48,151 nt of DNA, from assembly GCA_015231175.1 (NCBI GenBank), contig JADGBZ010000018.1:1-48151 (forward strand), given 5' to 3'. The position numbers and the translations under genes are program-made. The stretch's first letter is position 1. Each line of letters begins with the position of its first letter. Shown here one piece after another: positions 14,612 through 23,373 of the stretch. This stretch comes from Magnetococcales bacterium. Its GTDB lineage: Bacteria; Pseudomonadota; Magnetococcia; Magnetococcales; DC0425bin3. Below the pieces are notes generated by a model. The model had not been told where the DNA came from. It made no database searches and saw nothing but the letters and a program-made list of their open reading frames with translations.

Positions 14612-14801
14612 GGTTTCGGATCACTTCTCCTTGCCAGGTGAACCAGCCGCCTTGCCAAATGGTTTCGGATCACTTCTCCTTGCCAGGTGAACCAGCCGCC
14701 TTGCCAAATGGTTTCGGATCACTTCTCCTTGCCAAGTGAACCAGCCGCCTTGCCAAATGGTTTCGGATCACTTCTCCTTGCCAGGTGAACCAGCCGCCTT
14801 G
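14612..14801. repeat. 49-bp tandem repeat array derived from the kinase gene 3' end
   Basis: Four copies start at 14612, 14661, 14710 and 14759 with an exact 49-base period; the last matches for 43 bases. The third copy differs by one base (AAGTG for AGGTG). The fourth copy is the end of the kinase coding region, so each copy carries its final codons (AAGSPGKEK) and stop. The copies downstream of the stop are therefore untranslated duplicates of the gene terminus. There are no unique spacers, so this is not CRISPR. Confidence 0.95.
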
Positions 14802-17800
14802 AGCCACTCACGCGCCAGTTCCTGACCCTTGAGGCGCTGTTCCTGGCTCAGGGTTTTGCTGATCAGTTCCAGATTGCGCAGGGCGTCCTTGTCATCCTTG
14901 AGGGATGCCAAACTGTACCAGGCAAAGGCGCGGATGGGATCCCTCCCAACGCCGCGTCCCTCCTCATACATCCACCCCAAACTGTTTTGAGCGCGAATCT
15001 CCCCCTGCATGGCCGCCTTCAGGTACCATTTCGCCGCCGTGGCCAGATTTTTTTCGACACCGCGACCCTCCTCGTACATCCAGCCCATGCTGTTTTGCGC
15101 CGAACTCAAACCCTGTTCAGCAGCCTTCTGAAACCAATAAACAGCCTTGGCAGCGTCAACAGCCGTCCCCTCACCTTTTTCGTACATGCTGGCAAGCTGG
15201 TTTTGCGCCTGCGGATCCCCTTTTTCGGCGGATTTTGCGAACCAGGCCATGGCCTCCGGCAAATCACGAGAAACTCCCATACCAAGTTTTTTTTGGATGG
15301 CATACCGGGTTTGCGCCTGCACATGACCTTTTTGCGCCGCGAGATAGTACCACTTGGCAGACGTTTCCGGGTCAGGCGAGACGCCATCCCCCTTCATGAA
15401 TTTTTCGCCAAGCAAATACTGGGCTTGCACGTACCCCCCTTCCGCAGCTTTGGTCAACCAGTTTCTGGCCAACATCTGGTCCATATTGACACCATGGCCT
15501 TTGGCATAGGCCTCGGCGACCCAAATCTGGGACTCCAGATCTCCTCTGTTGGCTGCCTCCAGGTAGAGTTGAAAGGCATCGGCCAGATTACGTGGCTCGC
15601 CAATCCCTTCCCGCAACCGGTTGGCCAGACGAATTTGTGCGTCCAGGATGCCCAAAGCAGCTGCTTTCCGGTAGTACAGGTTCGCCTTCTCCTGATCAAC
15701 CTGTGTTCCACGGCCTGTCTCAAACATGATGCCCGCCTGCAATTGAGCCTCACCCACCCCTTGCTCGGCTGCCTTGAGGAACAGAATAAAAGCGTTACGA
15801 TCATCATCGGGAGTTCCCTTGCGGGAGATGATGCTGTTGGCTACCTGCAACTGGGCTTGCGGCTGTCCACCCCCGGCTGCTTTCAGATACCAAGCCATGG
15901 CCTCTTGAGGATTGGCAGCAACCCCAACACCATTCTGCAAAACGTAGGCATACTGGTACTGCCCCTGAACCGAACCACTTCGCGCCGCCTTTGCAAGCCA
16001 GCGAGCCGCCTCCTTCGCATCCTTGGGTACACCAGACCCGGAAAGATGTGCCATACCCAGAAGATACTGGGCCTCGGCCCAATCCTTTTCGGCGGCCTTG
16101 TGCAACCAATCCATGCTGGTGGACAAGTTTTTTTCTACGCCATCTCCCTTCTCGTAGGCTTCGGCCAGCCGAAACATGGCCTCCGGGTTCCCGGACGCGG
16201 CAGCGGAACGGTTTTGCTCCAGCTTTTCAACGAGAACCTCCCGGGCAGTGAGGACACGGGGGCCACTCTCTCTTGTCAGTGCCCAGAACGTGGAACCGAT
16301 TCCCAGCAAAACAATGGCCGCAAGCGCACCCAGAACGGCGCGTGTTTTGGTTGGCATTTTGCCCAGGTCAAGCCCAAGGAGTTCGGTGGCGGACTGCTCC
16401 CCGCCCTCCTCCTGACTCACCTTGACGGTAGCCAACCAGGCATGGATGGTCTTCGGGCGGTCGGTCTCGACAACTTTAAGAGCAAGATCAACAGCTTGCA
16501 GGAGGGACTCCGAGTAGCTTCCCTTGCCAATCTCAACTGCCGGAACAAGAGGATCCGGTTGATTTCTCATAATGGCGCTGCTGCGCTGCGGCGCACCAAT
16601 GGGCTTGCGTCCACCGATGGAACGATACATGACGGCGCCCATCGCATAGATGTCCGTCCATGGTCCCTGGCGGCTGGCGTCCTCGAAATACTGCTCCATG
16701 GGGGCATAATTGGGGGTCAGCATGGCAGTCATGTGCCCTCCCCCTCCACCATCTTCGGTCTTACGCGCCGAACCAAAATCCAGCAAAACCGGTGACCCAT
16801 CCTTGTGGCGTATGAAGATGTTATCGGGTTTGATATCCCGGTGGATGATGCTGGCTTCGTGCAGAACGCTCAACCCCCTCAACAACGGGATGACGACGGT
16901 CAGCAACTCTTTCTCGTCCAGCACCCTTTTCTTTTTCAAAACAGCCGACAAAGACTCGCCATCCTCATACTCCATGGCCATGTAGGCCGTGTTGTTCTCC
17001 TCAAAGAAAGTGGCTACCCGCACCAGGCTGGGGTGTTTGAATTTTGCCAGGGTACGCGCCTCATCCAGAAACCGATTGCGTCCTTTGACGAACAACTCTT
17101 CATGTTGGGGCGACTTGGGCTGGATTGTCTTGTCCGAGCGGCGCACAGCCAACTGCGTTGGCAGAAACTCCTTGATGGCAACATAATTGTCCAGACGGGT
17201 GTCATGCGCTTTGTAGGTCAGTCCAAACCCACCCTGCCCGAGAACTTTCTCGATCTTGTACCACATGAGCATATGGCCGATGGGAAGTGCATCGCCGTTT
17301 TCCAGAGGCGATCCCGCCCGAGATTTCACCTCTTCTTGACCTGCGGCACCGACGGTGGGCGCCGTCTGGTTGGAGATGCCGTAATCGACCCCTCCAGTTG
17401 CCGCTTGCGTCACCCGGCCAGCCGGCATGGCCATAACCTGCACCGTCGCGCCATCGTCAGCATTGGAAACGGCAGGCACCCCGGACCTACCCAAAGTTTG
17501 TGGAAAGGTTTGTACCGTCGCGCCATCATCAGCGTCGGAAACAGCAGGCGCCCCGGACCTTCCCAGGGTTTGTGGAAAGGTTTGTACCGTTGCGCCATCA
17601 TCATCGATGGAAGCAGCAGGCGCCTCGGACCTTCCCATAGTTTGTGGAAGGATCTGTACCGTTGCGCCGTCATCAGCATTAGAAACGGCGGGCGACTCGG
17701 ATCTTCCCAAAATTTGTGGGAGAGCTTGTACAGTTGCGCCATCATCATCCTCGGGAAGGACAGCGGAGGGAGGAATCTTCAATCCCTCTGCGCCCAGTTT

Positions 17801-17887
17801 GCTCCCCTGAGACAGGCTAGATGTCGGGACGACCCGGGTCTCTCCGGAATCCTCTGAATCTTCCGATGCTCCATCGCCAAACTTCAT
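14768..17887 (-). CDS. Transmembrane Ser/Thr protein kinase with N-terminal Thr repeats and C-terminal Sel1 repeats
   Basis: A 1039-residue Hanks-type kinase. Residues 48-150 hold five copies of DDGATVQ spaced exactly 24 residues apart. The kinase domain (about 210-490) has a Gly loop (LGQGGFGLTY), Lys239 in VAIKE, the catalytic HRDIKPDN (D351) and DFG (D370), so it should be active. A membrane segment lies at about 516-537. The remainder to residue 1010 is a run of about a dozen 36-residue Sel1 (TPR-like) repeats such as AxxWYxKAAxqGxxxAQ, which should be periplasmic and bind partners. GGAGG lies about 12 bases before the ATG. The gene is monocistronic; its 3' end is tandemly duplicated. Confidence 0.93.
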   Translation of the reverse strand: MKFGDGASEDSEDSGETRVVPTSSLSQGSKLGAEGLKIPPSAVLPEDDDGATVQALPQILGRSESPAVSNADDGATVQILPQTMGRSEAPAASIDDDGATVQTFPQTLGRSGAPAVSDADDGATVQTFPQTLGRSGVPAVSNADDGATVQVMAMPAGRVTQAATGGVDYGISNQTAPTVGAAGQEEVKSRAGSPLENGDALPIGHMLMWYKIEKVLGQGGFGLTYKAHDTRLDNYVAIKEFLPTQLAVRRSDKTIQPKSPQHEELFVKGRNRFLDEARTLAKFKHPSLVRVATFFEENNTAYMAMEYEDGESLSAVLKKKRVLDEKELLTVVIPLLRGLSVLHEASIIHRDIKPDNIFIRHKDGSPVLLDFGSARKTEDGGGGGHMTAMLTPNYAPMEQYFEDASRQGPWTDIYAMGAVMYRSIGGRKPIGAPQRSSAIMRNQPDPLVPAVEIGKGSYSESLLQAVDLALKVVETDRPKTIHAWLATVKVSQEEGGEQSATELLGLDLGKMPTKTRAVLGALAAIVLLGIGSTFWALTRESGPRVLTAREVLVEKLEQNRSAAASGNPEAMFRLAEAYEKGDGVEKNLSTSMDWLHKAAEKDWAEAQYLLGMAHLSGSGVPKDAKEAARWLAKAARSGSVQGQYQYAYVLQNGVGVAANPQEAMAWYLKAAGGGQPQAQLQVANSIISRKGTPDDDRNAFILFLKAAEQGVGEAQLQAGIMFETGRGTQVDQEKANLYYRKAAALGILDAQIRLANRLREGIGEPRNLADAFQLYLEAANRGDLESQIWVAEAYAKGHGVNMDQMLARNWLTKAAEGGYVQAQYLLGEKFMKGDGVSPDPETSAKWYYLAAQKGHVQAQTRYAIQKKLGMGVSRDLPEAMAWFAKSAEKGDPQAQNQLASMYEKGEGTAVDAAKAVYWFQKAAEQGLSSAQNSMGWMYEEGRGVEKNLATAAKWYLKAAMQGEIRAQNSLGWMYEEGRGVGRDPIRAFAWYSLASLKDDKDALRNLELISKTLSQEQRLKGQELAREWLKAAGSPGKEK
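17438..17746 (-). repeat. 72-bp coding repeats in the kinase N-terminus
   Basis: Four full 24-residue units plus a partial fifth encode DDGATVQ followed by a variable xxPQxxGRSxxPAxS segment. Thr52, Thr76, Thr100, Thr124 and Thr148 are invariant. Sequence between units is close enough to show tandem duplication, yet the DDGATVQ core is fully conserved at the protein level. Confidence 0.9.
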
Positions 17888-18060
17888 GAGGGTTGCAACC
17901 TCCTCCCCGCAAACAAAGAAACCTTGTAACGATTCAGCACTCTTTACAAGAAAAGAAAAGAGCGTCCGATCCTATCTTTTTCAGTCTGCCAGAATCAAGC
18001 CTGAATTTCCAGGTTTACATTCATGGTTTGCCCGTGTGTAATAAAGCACAGTCTCCACCC

Positions 18061-18828
18061 ATGACCAAATCGAACTTCATGCACTTACGCCGACAGAAAC
18101 GTCCCACCCCGGAAAACCTCCTGAATCCAGTCGGGTTGCAGGATCTGATTCTGTTCCAGGATGACTGGGTGCTGGTGATCGACAAACCGGCTGGAATCCC
18201 TGTTCATCAAGGTCCGGGCGGCGGGCCTCACCTTGGAGAGTACGTTCGCGCGCCAGATGTTGGTCCAAAAACAGCGCCGGAGTTGGCCCATCGCCTGGAC
18301 CGGCTTACAAGCGGGTGTCTTGTCCTGGGACGCCATCACCGGGCATTGCGCCGTCTGGGAACACTGTTCGCCAACGGCCAGGTCGACAAGTGCTATTGGG
18401 CTTTGGTGTCTGGGATTCCAGCGACACCATCCGGACATTTGGATGCTCCGTTGCGTCCCTGTCCGGAGAAGAGCCGAAAAACACCTTCCCAAAATGGGCG
18501 CATGGAGGTCCACCCCGATGGACATTCAGCCCATACGGATTTCCGGGTTTTGGGAACATTTGGCGCCCTCTCCTGGTTGGAGTTGCGCCCACGCAGCGGT
18601 CGGACTCACCAAATTCGTGTCCATTGCGCCCACATGGGCTGCCCCGTCGTGGGTGATCCTCTCTATGGTCTCAGGCTGGCCGCCGGCAGTGGCTCACCCT
18701 TTTTGCAACTGCATGCCCGCTCCATCACCATGCCGCTCTACACCAACCAAAAACCGATCAACGTCGTTGCCCCCCCACCCCGGCACATGCTTCCCCTGTT
18801 GATCGCCTGTGGCTACCCATCTGAATGA
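18061..18828 (+). CDS. RluA-family RNA pseudouridine synthase
   Basis: A 255-residue pseudouridine synthase of the RluA group. It converts specific uridines in rRNA or tRNA to pseudouridine. The catalytic Asp80 lies in the AHRLDRLTSG motif, and the later LELRPRSGRTHQIRVHCAHMGCPVVGDPLYG is diagnostic for the family. There is no S4 RNA-binding domain; the N-terminal 25 residues are short and basic. The start is uncertain: ATG at 18061 or 18079, neither with a clear ribosome site, and the frame is open upstream to 17893. It is divergent from the kinase gene and precedes a pair of intergenic hairpins. Confidence 0.9.
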   Translation: MTKSNFMHLRRQKRPTPENLLNPVGLQDLILFQDDWVLVIDKPAGIPVHQGPGGGPHLGEYVRAPDVGPKTAPELAHRLDRLTSGCLVLGRHHRALRRLGTLFANGQVDKCYWALVSGIPATPSGHLDAPLRPCPEKSRKTPSQNGRMEVHPDGHSAHTDFRVLGTFGALSWLELRPRSGRTHQIRVHCAHMGCPVVGDPLYGLRLAAGSGSPFLQLHARSITMPLYTNQKPINVVAPPPRHMLPLLIACGYPSE

Positions 18829-18908
18829 ACCCGTTGAGATACCATCGGCGTTGACCCGACTTGTCACTCAGGGGTAGAGTGGAGGCGATCAGTCATCGCC
18901 CCTTCAAG

Positions 18909-18987
18909 AAAGGCTTGGATATGAAAGCCTTTGTCAGGGCTTTGCCTCGAACCCCACCAGGAGGAAGGGCGCAGTCCTTCCTCCTGG
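18909..18987. repeat. Pair of perfect hairpins (REP-like intergenic element)
   Basis: AAAGGCTT (18909-18916) and AAGCCTTT (18925-18932) form a perfect 8-base stem. CCAGGAGGAAGG (18957-18968) and CCTTCCTCCTGG (18976-18987) form a perfect 12-base stem with a 7-base loop. Between them is a CAGGGCTTTGCCTCGAACCC block. The layout resembles the palindromic intergenic elements that are repeated in many proteobacterial genomes. A degenerate piece (CCCTTCAAGAAA) recurs near 33768. It lies between the RluA-type gene and the start of the glycan locus. Confidence 0.6.
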
Positions 18988-19006
18988 ACCTCCATCCCAG
19001 TCTTTT

Positions 19007-19035
19007 AATCGTTTTTTGGGTGGGTGCTGAACAGA
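19007..19035 (+). repeat. Short intergenic repeat, copy 1
   Basis: This 29-base block (AATCG, a T-run, GGGTGGGTGCTGAACAGA) recurs at 31014-31043 with one inserted T and one G/A change. Both copies lie 36-45 bases before a glycosyltransferase gene. Confidence 0.7.
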
Positions 19036-19078
19036 CTCCCTTATTCGTCAACCGTTTTGGCAACCCCACGCAGGAAAC

Positions 19079-20341
19079 ATGCACCCTGATACGAAATACC
19101 TGCAACCCCCCCCCGGAAAAATCACGCTGTTCTATCACTTTTTTTATCCAGACGACGTGGTCAGCGCCCGGCTGTTCAGTGATCTGGCAAAAGACCTGCG
19201 GGCAAATGGCTGGGAAGTCACGGTGCATACCAGCAACCGTTCCTGGAGTGACCCCAAACGTCGTATCGGTCCGAAAACAGAAACCTGGGAGGGTGTCCAT
19301 ATCATCCGCACCCCCCGGTTCGGACTTGAACAGGGTGGGTATCTCCTGCGCCTTTTGAATGCTTTGTGGATGATGCTCGGCTGGACAGGGCGCGTCATGG
19401 GCGCCCCCAAAGCAGATATATTTTTAATTGGAACGGATCCACAGTTTTCTCAACTGTTGTTTCCCCTCCTCAAGTTGGTGTCGCCACGCAGCCGCATTGC
19501 CTGGTGGTGTTTTGACCTCTACCCGGAGGCCATTGCCGCCGACCAGCCGGGGGGCGCGTTGGCCACCTTGGCCAGAGGATTCCGACATTTGATCGGTCCA
19601 CTCTATCGTCTGGCGGATCTACTGGTCGATATCGGTCCCTGCATGCGTCAACGCCTGGCAACTTACGGTCCGCAAGGGCGGTCATGCACCCTGACCCCCT
19701 GGTCCCTGGTGGAGCCCGGAGGGGTAGATCACCCTGACCCTGGGATCCGGGCGCGGCTTTTTGGCGCCGATTGCCGGTTGGCTCTTCTCTACTCCGGCAG
19801 CATGGGGCGTGCGCATGACTTTGACCTTTTTTTGGCGTTGATGCGCCGGTTGCGTGACAGCCATCCTGACATTCGTTTGGTCTTTTCCTGCCGAGGCCAT
19901 CGCCTGGCTTCCCTCCAGGCAGCTGTCCAACCCGAAGACACCAATATCTCATTCGCCCCTTTCGTGCATGAGTCGGAGTTGGCCCAGCGTCTGGCGGCAG
20001 CGGACATCCATCTGTTGAGTCTGCGCTCCGCTTGGGATGGTATCGTGGTGCCCTCCAAATTTTTTGGCTCCCTGGCCACCGGGCGTCCCCTCCTCTATGC
20101 CGGCTCGGCAAACTCCGCCATCGGCCAATGGATCGAGGCCTTTGACATCGGACTCAGGTTGGACTCGCAGTCGATCGACAAGGCGGTCGTCCGCCTCCAG
20201 GAGATGGCGCACCATCCCGAACAAATGGCACGTTGGCAACACAACGCCTTCATTGTCTACCAGCAACATTTCAGCCGGCGCGTGATCCTGGATGGCTGGC
20301 ATAAAGTGCTGCAAGAACTGCTGACAAGGCCGGGGCCATGA
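19079..20341 (+). CDS. Glycosyltransferase, GT4-like
   Basis: A 420-residue GT-B glycosyltransferase, probably transferring an NDP-sugar to a lipid-linked glycan at the inner face of the membrane. The N-terminal domain begins TLFYHFFYPDDVVSARLFSDLAKDL, typical of WcaI/WbuB-like enzymes with an acceptor-binding first half. The C-terminal nucleotide-sugar half contains YSGSMGRAHDFDLFL and VVPSKFFGSLATGRPLLYAG, the loop that holds the donor. It is the first gene of the glycan locus on the plus strand. Its stop overlaps the start of the next glycosyltransferase (ATGA at 20338-20341), so the two are translationally coupled. The sugar and acceptor cannot be told from sequence. Confidence 0.88.
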   Translation: MHPDTKYLQPPPGKITLFYHFFYPDDVVSARLFSDLAKDLRANGWEVTVHTSNRSWSDPKRRIGPKTETWEGVHIIRTPRFGLEQGGYLLRLLNALWMMLGWTGRVMGAPKADIFLIGTDPQFSQLLFPLLKLVSPRSRIAWWCFDLYPEAIAADQPGGALATLARGFRHLIGPLYRLADLLVDIGPCMRQRLATYGPQGRSCTLTPWSLVEPGGVDHPDPGIRARLFGADCRLALLYSGSMGRAHDFDLFLALMRRLRDSHPDIRLVFSCRGHRLASLQAAVQPEDTNISFAPFVHESELAQRLAAADIHLLSLRSAWDGIVVPSKFFGSLATGRPLLYAGSANSAIGQWIEAFDIGLRLDSQSIDKAVVRLQEMAHHPEQMARWQHNAFIVYQQHFSRRVILDGWHKVLQELLTRPGP

Positions 20342-21558
20342 AGCCTCTATCGCCCGGTTTCAACCCGGCCCGGCTTCGCATTTTGCACATCGTGCCGACA
20401 TATGTTCCCGCCTGGCGCTACGGTGGCCCGATTCGATCCGTCCATGGTCTCTGCCGTGGCTTGGCACGGCAAGGTCACGATGTCCACGTTTTCACCTCCA
20501 GTCTGGATGGCCCCGGCGAATTGGATGTGCCGCTGGCCTCCCCGGTCGATCTGGACGGAGTCATGGTGCGATACGATCCACCGGGCTGGCCCCGCCGCCT
20601 CTACCGCTATCCTGGCCTGCTGGTCGCTTTGCGCGAGCAGCTCGTTCACTTTGACATCCTGCATCTGCACGGTGTTTTTCTCTGGTCCACCTGGGCAGCG
20701 TCCCGGTTGGCCGGTCAGGCCGGACTCCCCTACATCGTTTCTCCACGGGGCATGTTGGTGCCGGAGTTGATTCACCGCCGTAACCGCCTGCTCAAAACCC
20801 TGTGGATTCATCTGGTGGAACAGCGCACCCTGACCCGGGCTGCTGCCCTGCACCTGACCACACGCCGGGAGGCGGAAGATCTGACCCGACTGGGGTTGGC
20901 AACTGCCCCTTGCCATGTCATCCCCAATGGCCTTGATCCTCCTGACCTGCCACAGGATTTGGATCCCGAACGCCTCCCTCCCGCCCTTCTGGCAGCGGAG
21001 CGTGGGTTTATCCTGTTTCTGGGACGTGTCCATTGGAAAAAGGGTTTGGACCGTCTGATCAAGGCCCTTCCTGCCATTCAGGGGGGCGTTCTGGTGATTG
21101 CGGGCAACGATGAAGATGGGTATCGGCGCCATCTGGATCCGTTGATCGCCGGGTTGCAACTGACAAATCGCGTACATTTCATCGGCGCCGTTGACGAACG
21201 TCAGAAGTGGGGACTTCTGCGTCAAGCCAGGGTGTTGGCCCTGGCATCCTATTCGGAAAATTTTGGCAACGTCATTCTTGAGGCCATGCAGATGGGTTGC
21301 CCGGTGGTGGTAACAGAAGAAGTTGGATTGGCCTGCACCGTTGCAGAAACCTCTTGCGGGGTGGTCTCTGCGGGAGACCCAGCCTCCCTGGCCGCAACGC
21401 TCCAGCACATTCTCGACCATCCGGAAGTGGGGAAAGAATTGGGACGCCGGGGTCAACGCGCTGTCCAGGAACACTTTACCTGGGATGCTGTCAGCACAAA
21501 GATGGCAACCCTTTATCGCGATATCCTGAGCGGAAACATTACCCCACACCGAACCTGA
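20338..21558 (+). CDS. Glycosyltransferase family 4
   Basis: A 406-residue retaining GT-B enzyme. The N-terminus (LRILHIVPTYVPAWRYGGPIRSVHGLCRGLARQGHDV) is the acceptor half. The C-terminal GT4 domain has FLGRVHWKKGLDRLIKAL for phosphate binding and the E-x7-E region in SYSENFGNVILEAMQMGCPVVVTEEVG. Both acidic residues of that motif are present, so it is likely active. It overlaps the preceding gene by four bases and belongs to the same operon. It converges with the membrane enzyme at 21571, with only 12 bases between the stops. Confidence 0.93.
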   Translation: MKPLSPGFNPARLRILHIVPTYVPAWRYGGPIRSVHGLCRGLARQGHDVHVFTSSLDGPGELDVPLASPVDLDGVMVRYDPPGWPRRLYRYPGLLVALREQLVHFDILHLHGVFLWSTWAASRLAGQAGLPYIVSPRGMLVPELIHRRNRLLKTLWIHLVEQRTLTRAAALHLTTRREAEDLTRLGLATAPCHVIPNGLDPPDLPQDLDPERLPPALLAAERGFILFLGRVHWKKGLDRLIKALPAIQGGVLVIAGNDEDGYRRHLDPLIAGLQLTNRVHFIGAVDERQKWGLLRQARVLALASYSENFGNVILEAMQMGCPVVVTEEVGLACTVAETSCGVVSAGDPASLAATLQHILDHPEVGKELGRRGQRAVQEHFTWDAVSTKMATLYRDILSGNITPHRT

Positions 21559-21570
21559 TCGTCATAGCCC

Positions 21571-23373
21571 TCACTCCCTGTGCCGATCCGCGCCGGCGGG
21601 CCTGATCCAACTGATCCAGAGATCGAAATCCACCCTGGATAACGGCACATGCTGCCAGGATTCCGCCCCAACGAAAGCTTCTCGGATCGCCCGCGCCTTG
21701 CCGTTTGTTTCATCGACTTTCGGTATCAAGGCAAGAAGTCTTACGGGTCGGGATGTCCGAAATTGAAATGTCTGCCACACCTCCAGCGGCCACCAATCGG
21801 AGGTCATCAAGGCGCGACCGGGCAGATCCAGTTTCATGTTGACGTTGGGCGTATACCAAACATCCGTTCTGGGGTCAAAATTTTGGACAAGCTCTGCGGC
21901 GACATCAGCCGGGAATCGTGTGGATGAAGAGAAAAAGGGATTATAGAGACCGCTGATCCCTGTCTGATAACCAGTTGGCACGCGCTCGACCTTGCCAATC
22001 AGAGCGACCACGCCGTAGCAGGCGGGAATCAACAAATAGAAGATTCCCGCAATCGTCAGGGTGAAACGCAGCCACTTTCTGGTCTTCGGTAACGACCCGA
22101 TGCGCAAGGCCTCCTGAACAATGGCCGGCAGCGCTGCCAAACACGTAATCTGAAGATAGGCGCCCTGGAAACCAACCTGGGCAAAGGTCCAAACCACAAC
22201 CATGCCCATCATGCCGGCCAACATGGCCCATAACCCCAATTGACCCGGGCCCCGCCAGGCAGCAGGACGAGAGACAAGGAACGCCAGGAGAACCCCACCC
22301 GGCAATCCGATCAGGTTATTGATCAGTGCGTCGAATCGATCATGTTCAAAACCACCACGAAAAAAACCATGCACCGGATGATAGAGAAGATAGCTCCATA
22401 ATGCCTCGGAATCTCCGACAACCTGGGCAGGATAGGTCAATACATGAAAAAGGGCAGCCCACACCGAATGACCGCCGTACTGGTGCATGACATCAAACTG
22501 GCTAACATAACCACTGTGGTATACATTGACTCCACCCCAGATCGAAAAAAAGATCAAAAAAACCCCTGAGGCCACAACCGCAACCTTGAAATGGCCAGAC
22601 AAGCCTCCTGCAACAATGCCTGCCTCGTTTGACGTGAGTCCGTTGCCAATCTGTTGACTTTTGATCCAATTTTCAAAAAATTTACGAAACCGGGCATGAT
22701 TCAACAGCCATGGAATGACGAGATTCATCCACAAGAAACCAAGAACACCAGCTATGATAAAAGCGCCTGAATATTTCGCCATGTACAGAAGACCACAACA
22801 AAATCCAAGCACAGCGGACCCTGTCACTTTTTTTTGGATTGAAGTACCGGAACAAGCCAGCCTCCAGCCACCCCACAACAGCCACGGACTGATGGCATAG
22901 ACAATTATTTCAGTACTATAGGTAAACAAATGATTGTTGACGAAACGGAGCGTGGGGACATACATAAGCAACAGCAGGCCCATGATCCCTGCAATCTTGA
23001 ACTGACCGAACCAGAGCGACCAGCCTGCCGAGCCGACCAGAAAGCAGAGGGCGGTCAAAACGCGCAGGGCCAATCCGCTATCCAGACCCATCATCTTGAG
23101 GGGCAGAAAGAGGAGTTGCATCCCCGGCGGCCAGTTCTTGATCCATTTGACGGTATCACGGGAGAGGTCATCCTGGTCAGCTTCCCGATAGTGGTTGGGC
23201 GTCGGGACACTCTTTTGCAGATATTGCTCAACGGCCAACACCTGCACCGAAGGATCAAAACCCAGGCCCTGCGGCGTTCGTGCAGTCAGGAGGAGGATCA
23301 ACATTGCCGTGGCCCATCCGATGAGGAGTTGATAGCCAGGACGTTGCCAAACGCCTTTCCCTCTATTCATCAC
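21571..23373 (-). CDS. GT-C-like polytopic membrane glycosyltransferase
   Basis: A 600-residue inner-membrane protein with about 11 hydrophobic helices. The first periplasmic loop after TM1 carries acidic residues (GFDPSVQVLAVEQYL and then READQDDLSRD) in the position where GT-C enzymes such as ArnT/PMT place their catalytic Asp or Glu. The C-terminal 130 residues form a soluble periplasmic domain. These features suggest transfer of a sugar from a polyprenyl-phosphate donor at the outer face of the membrane; I see no close subfamily signature. Its start overlaps the end of the upstream glycosyltransferase by 11 bases, making it the last gene of a three-gene minus-strand operon (25789 to 21571). 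Confidence 0.75.
   Translation of the reverse strand: MMNRGKGVWQRPGYQLLIGWATAMLILLLTARTPQGLGFDPSVQVLAVEQYLQKSVPTPNHYREADQDDLSRDTVKWIKNWPPGMQLLFLPLKMMGLDSGLALRVLTALCFLVGSAGWSLWFGQFKIAGIMGLLLLMYVPTLRFVNNHLFTYSTEIIVYAISPWLLWGGWRLACSGTSIQKKVTGSAVLGFCCGLLYMAKYSGAFIIAGVLGFLWMNLVIPWLLNHARFRKFFENWIKSQQIGNGLTSNEAGIVAGGLSGHFKVAVVASGVFLIFFSIWGGVNVYHSGYVSQFDVMHQYGGHSVWAALFHVLTYPAQVVGDSEALWSYLLYHPVHGFFRGGFEHDRFDALINNLIGLPGGVLLAFLVSRPAAWRGPGQLGLWAMLAGMMGMVVVWTFAQVGFQGAYLQITCLAALPAIVQEALRIGSLPKTRKWLRFTLTIAGIFYLLIPACYGVVALIGKVERVPTGYQTGISGLYNPFFSSSTRFPADVAAELVQNFDPRTDVWYTPNVNMKLDLPGRALMTSDWWPLEVWQTFQFRTSRPVRLLALIPKVDETNGKARAIREAFVGAESWQHVPLSRVDFDLWISWIRPAGADRHRE

Noticed and set aside
14612-14801. Possible CRISPR array
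   Set aside because: The copies are directly adjacent with no variable spacers, and the unit comes from the kinase gene.
14987-16795. 602-codon frame antisense to the kinase's Sel1 region
   Set aside because: Repeated coding sequence on the other strand gives a repetitive, stop-free shadow. It has no independent start signal or motif.
18829-19078. tRNA or small RNA gene between the RluA and glycosyltransferase genes
   Set aside because: Two hairpins are present but no cloverleaf, anticodon arm or CCA end; a repeat element explains them better.
20347-21549. 400-codon frame antisense to a GT4 gene
   Set aside because: The plus-strand frame carries the full GT4 motifs; this one is a shadow.
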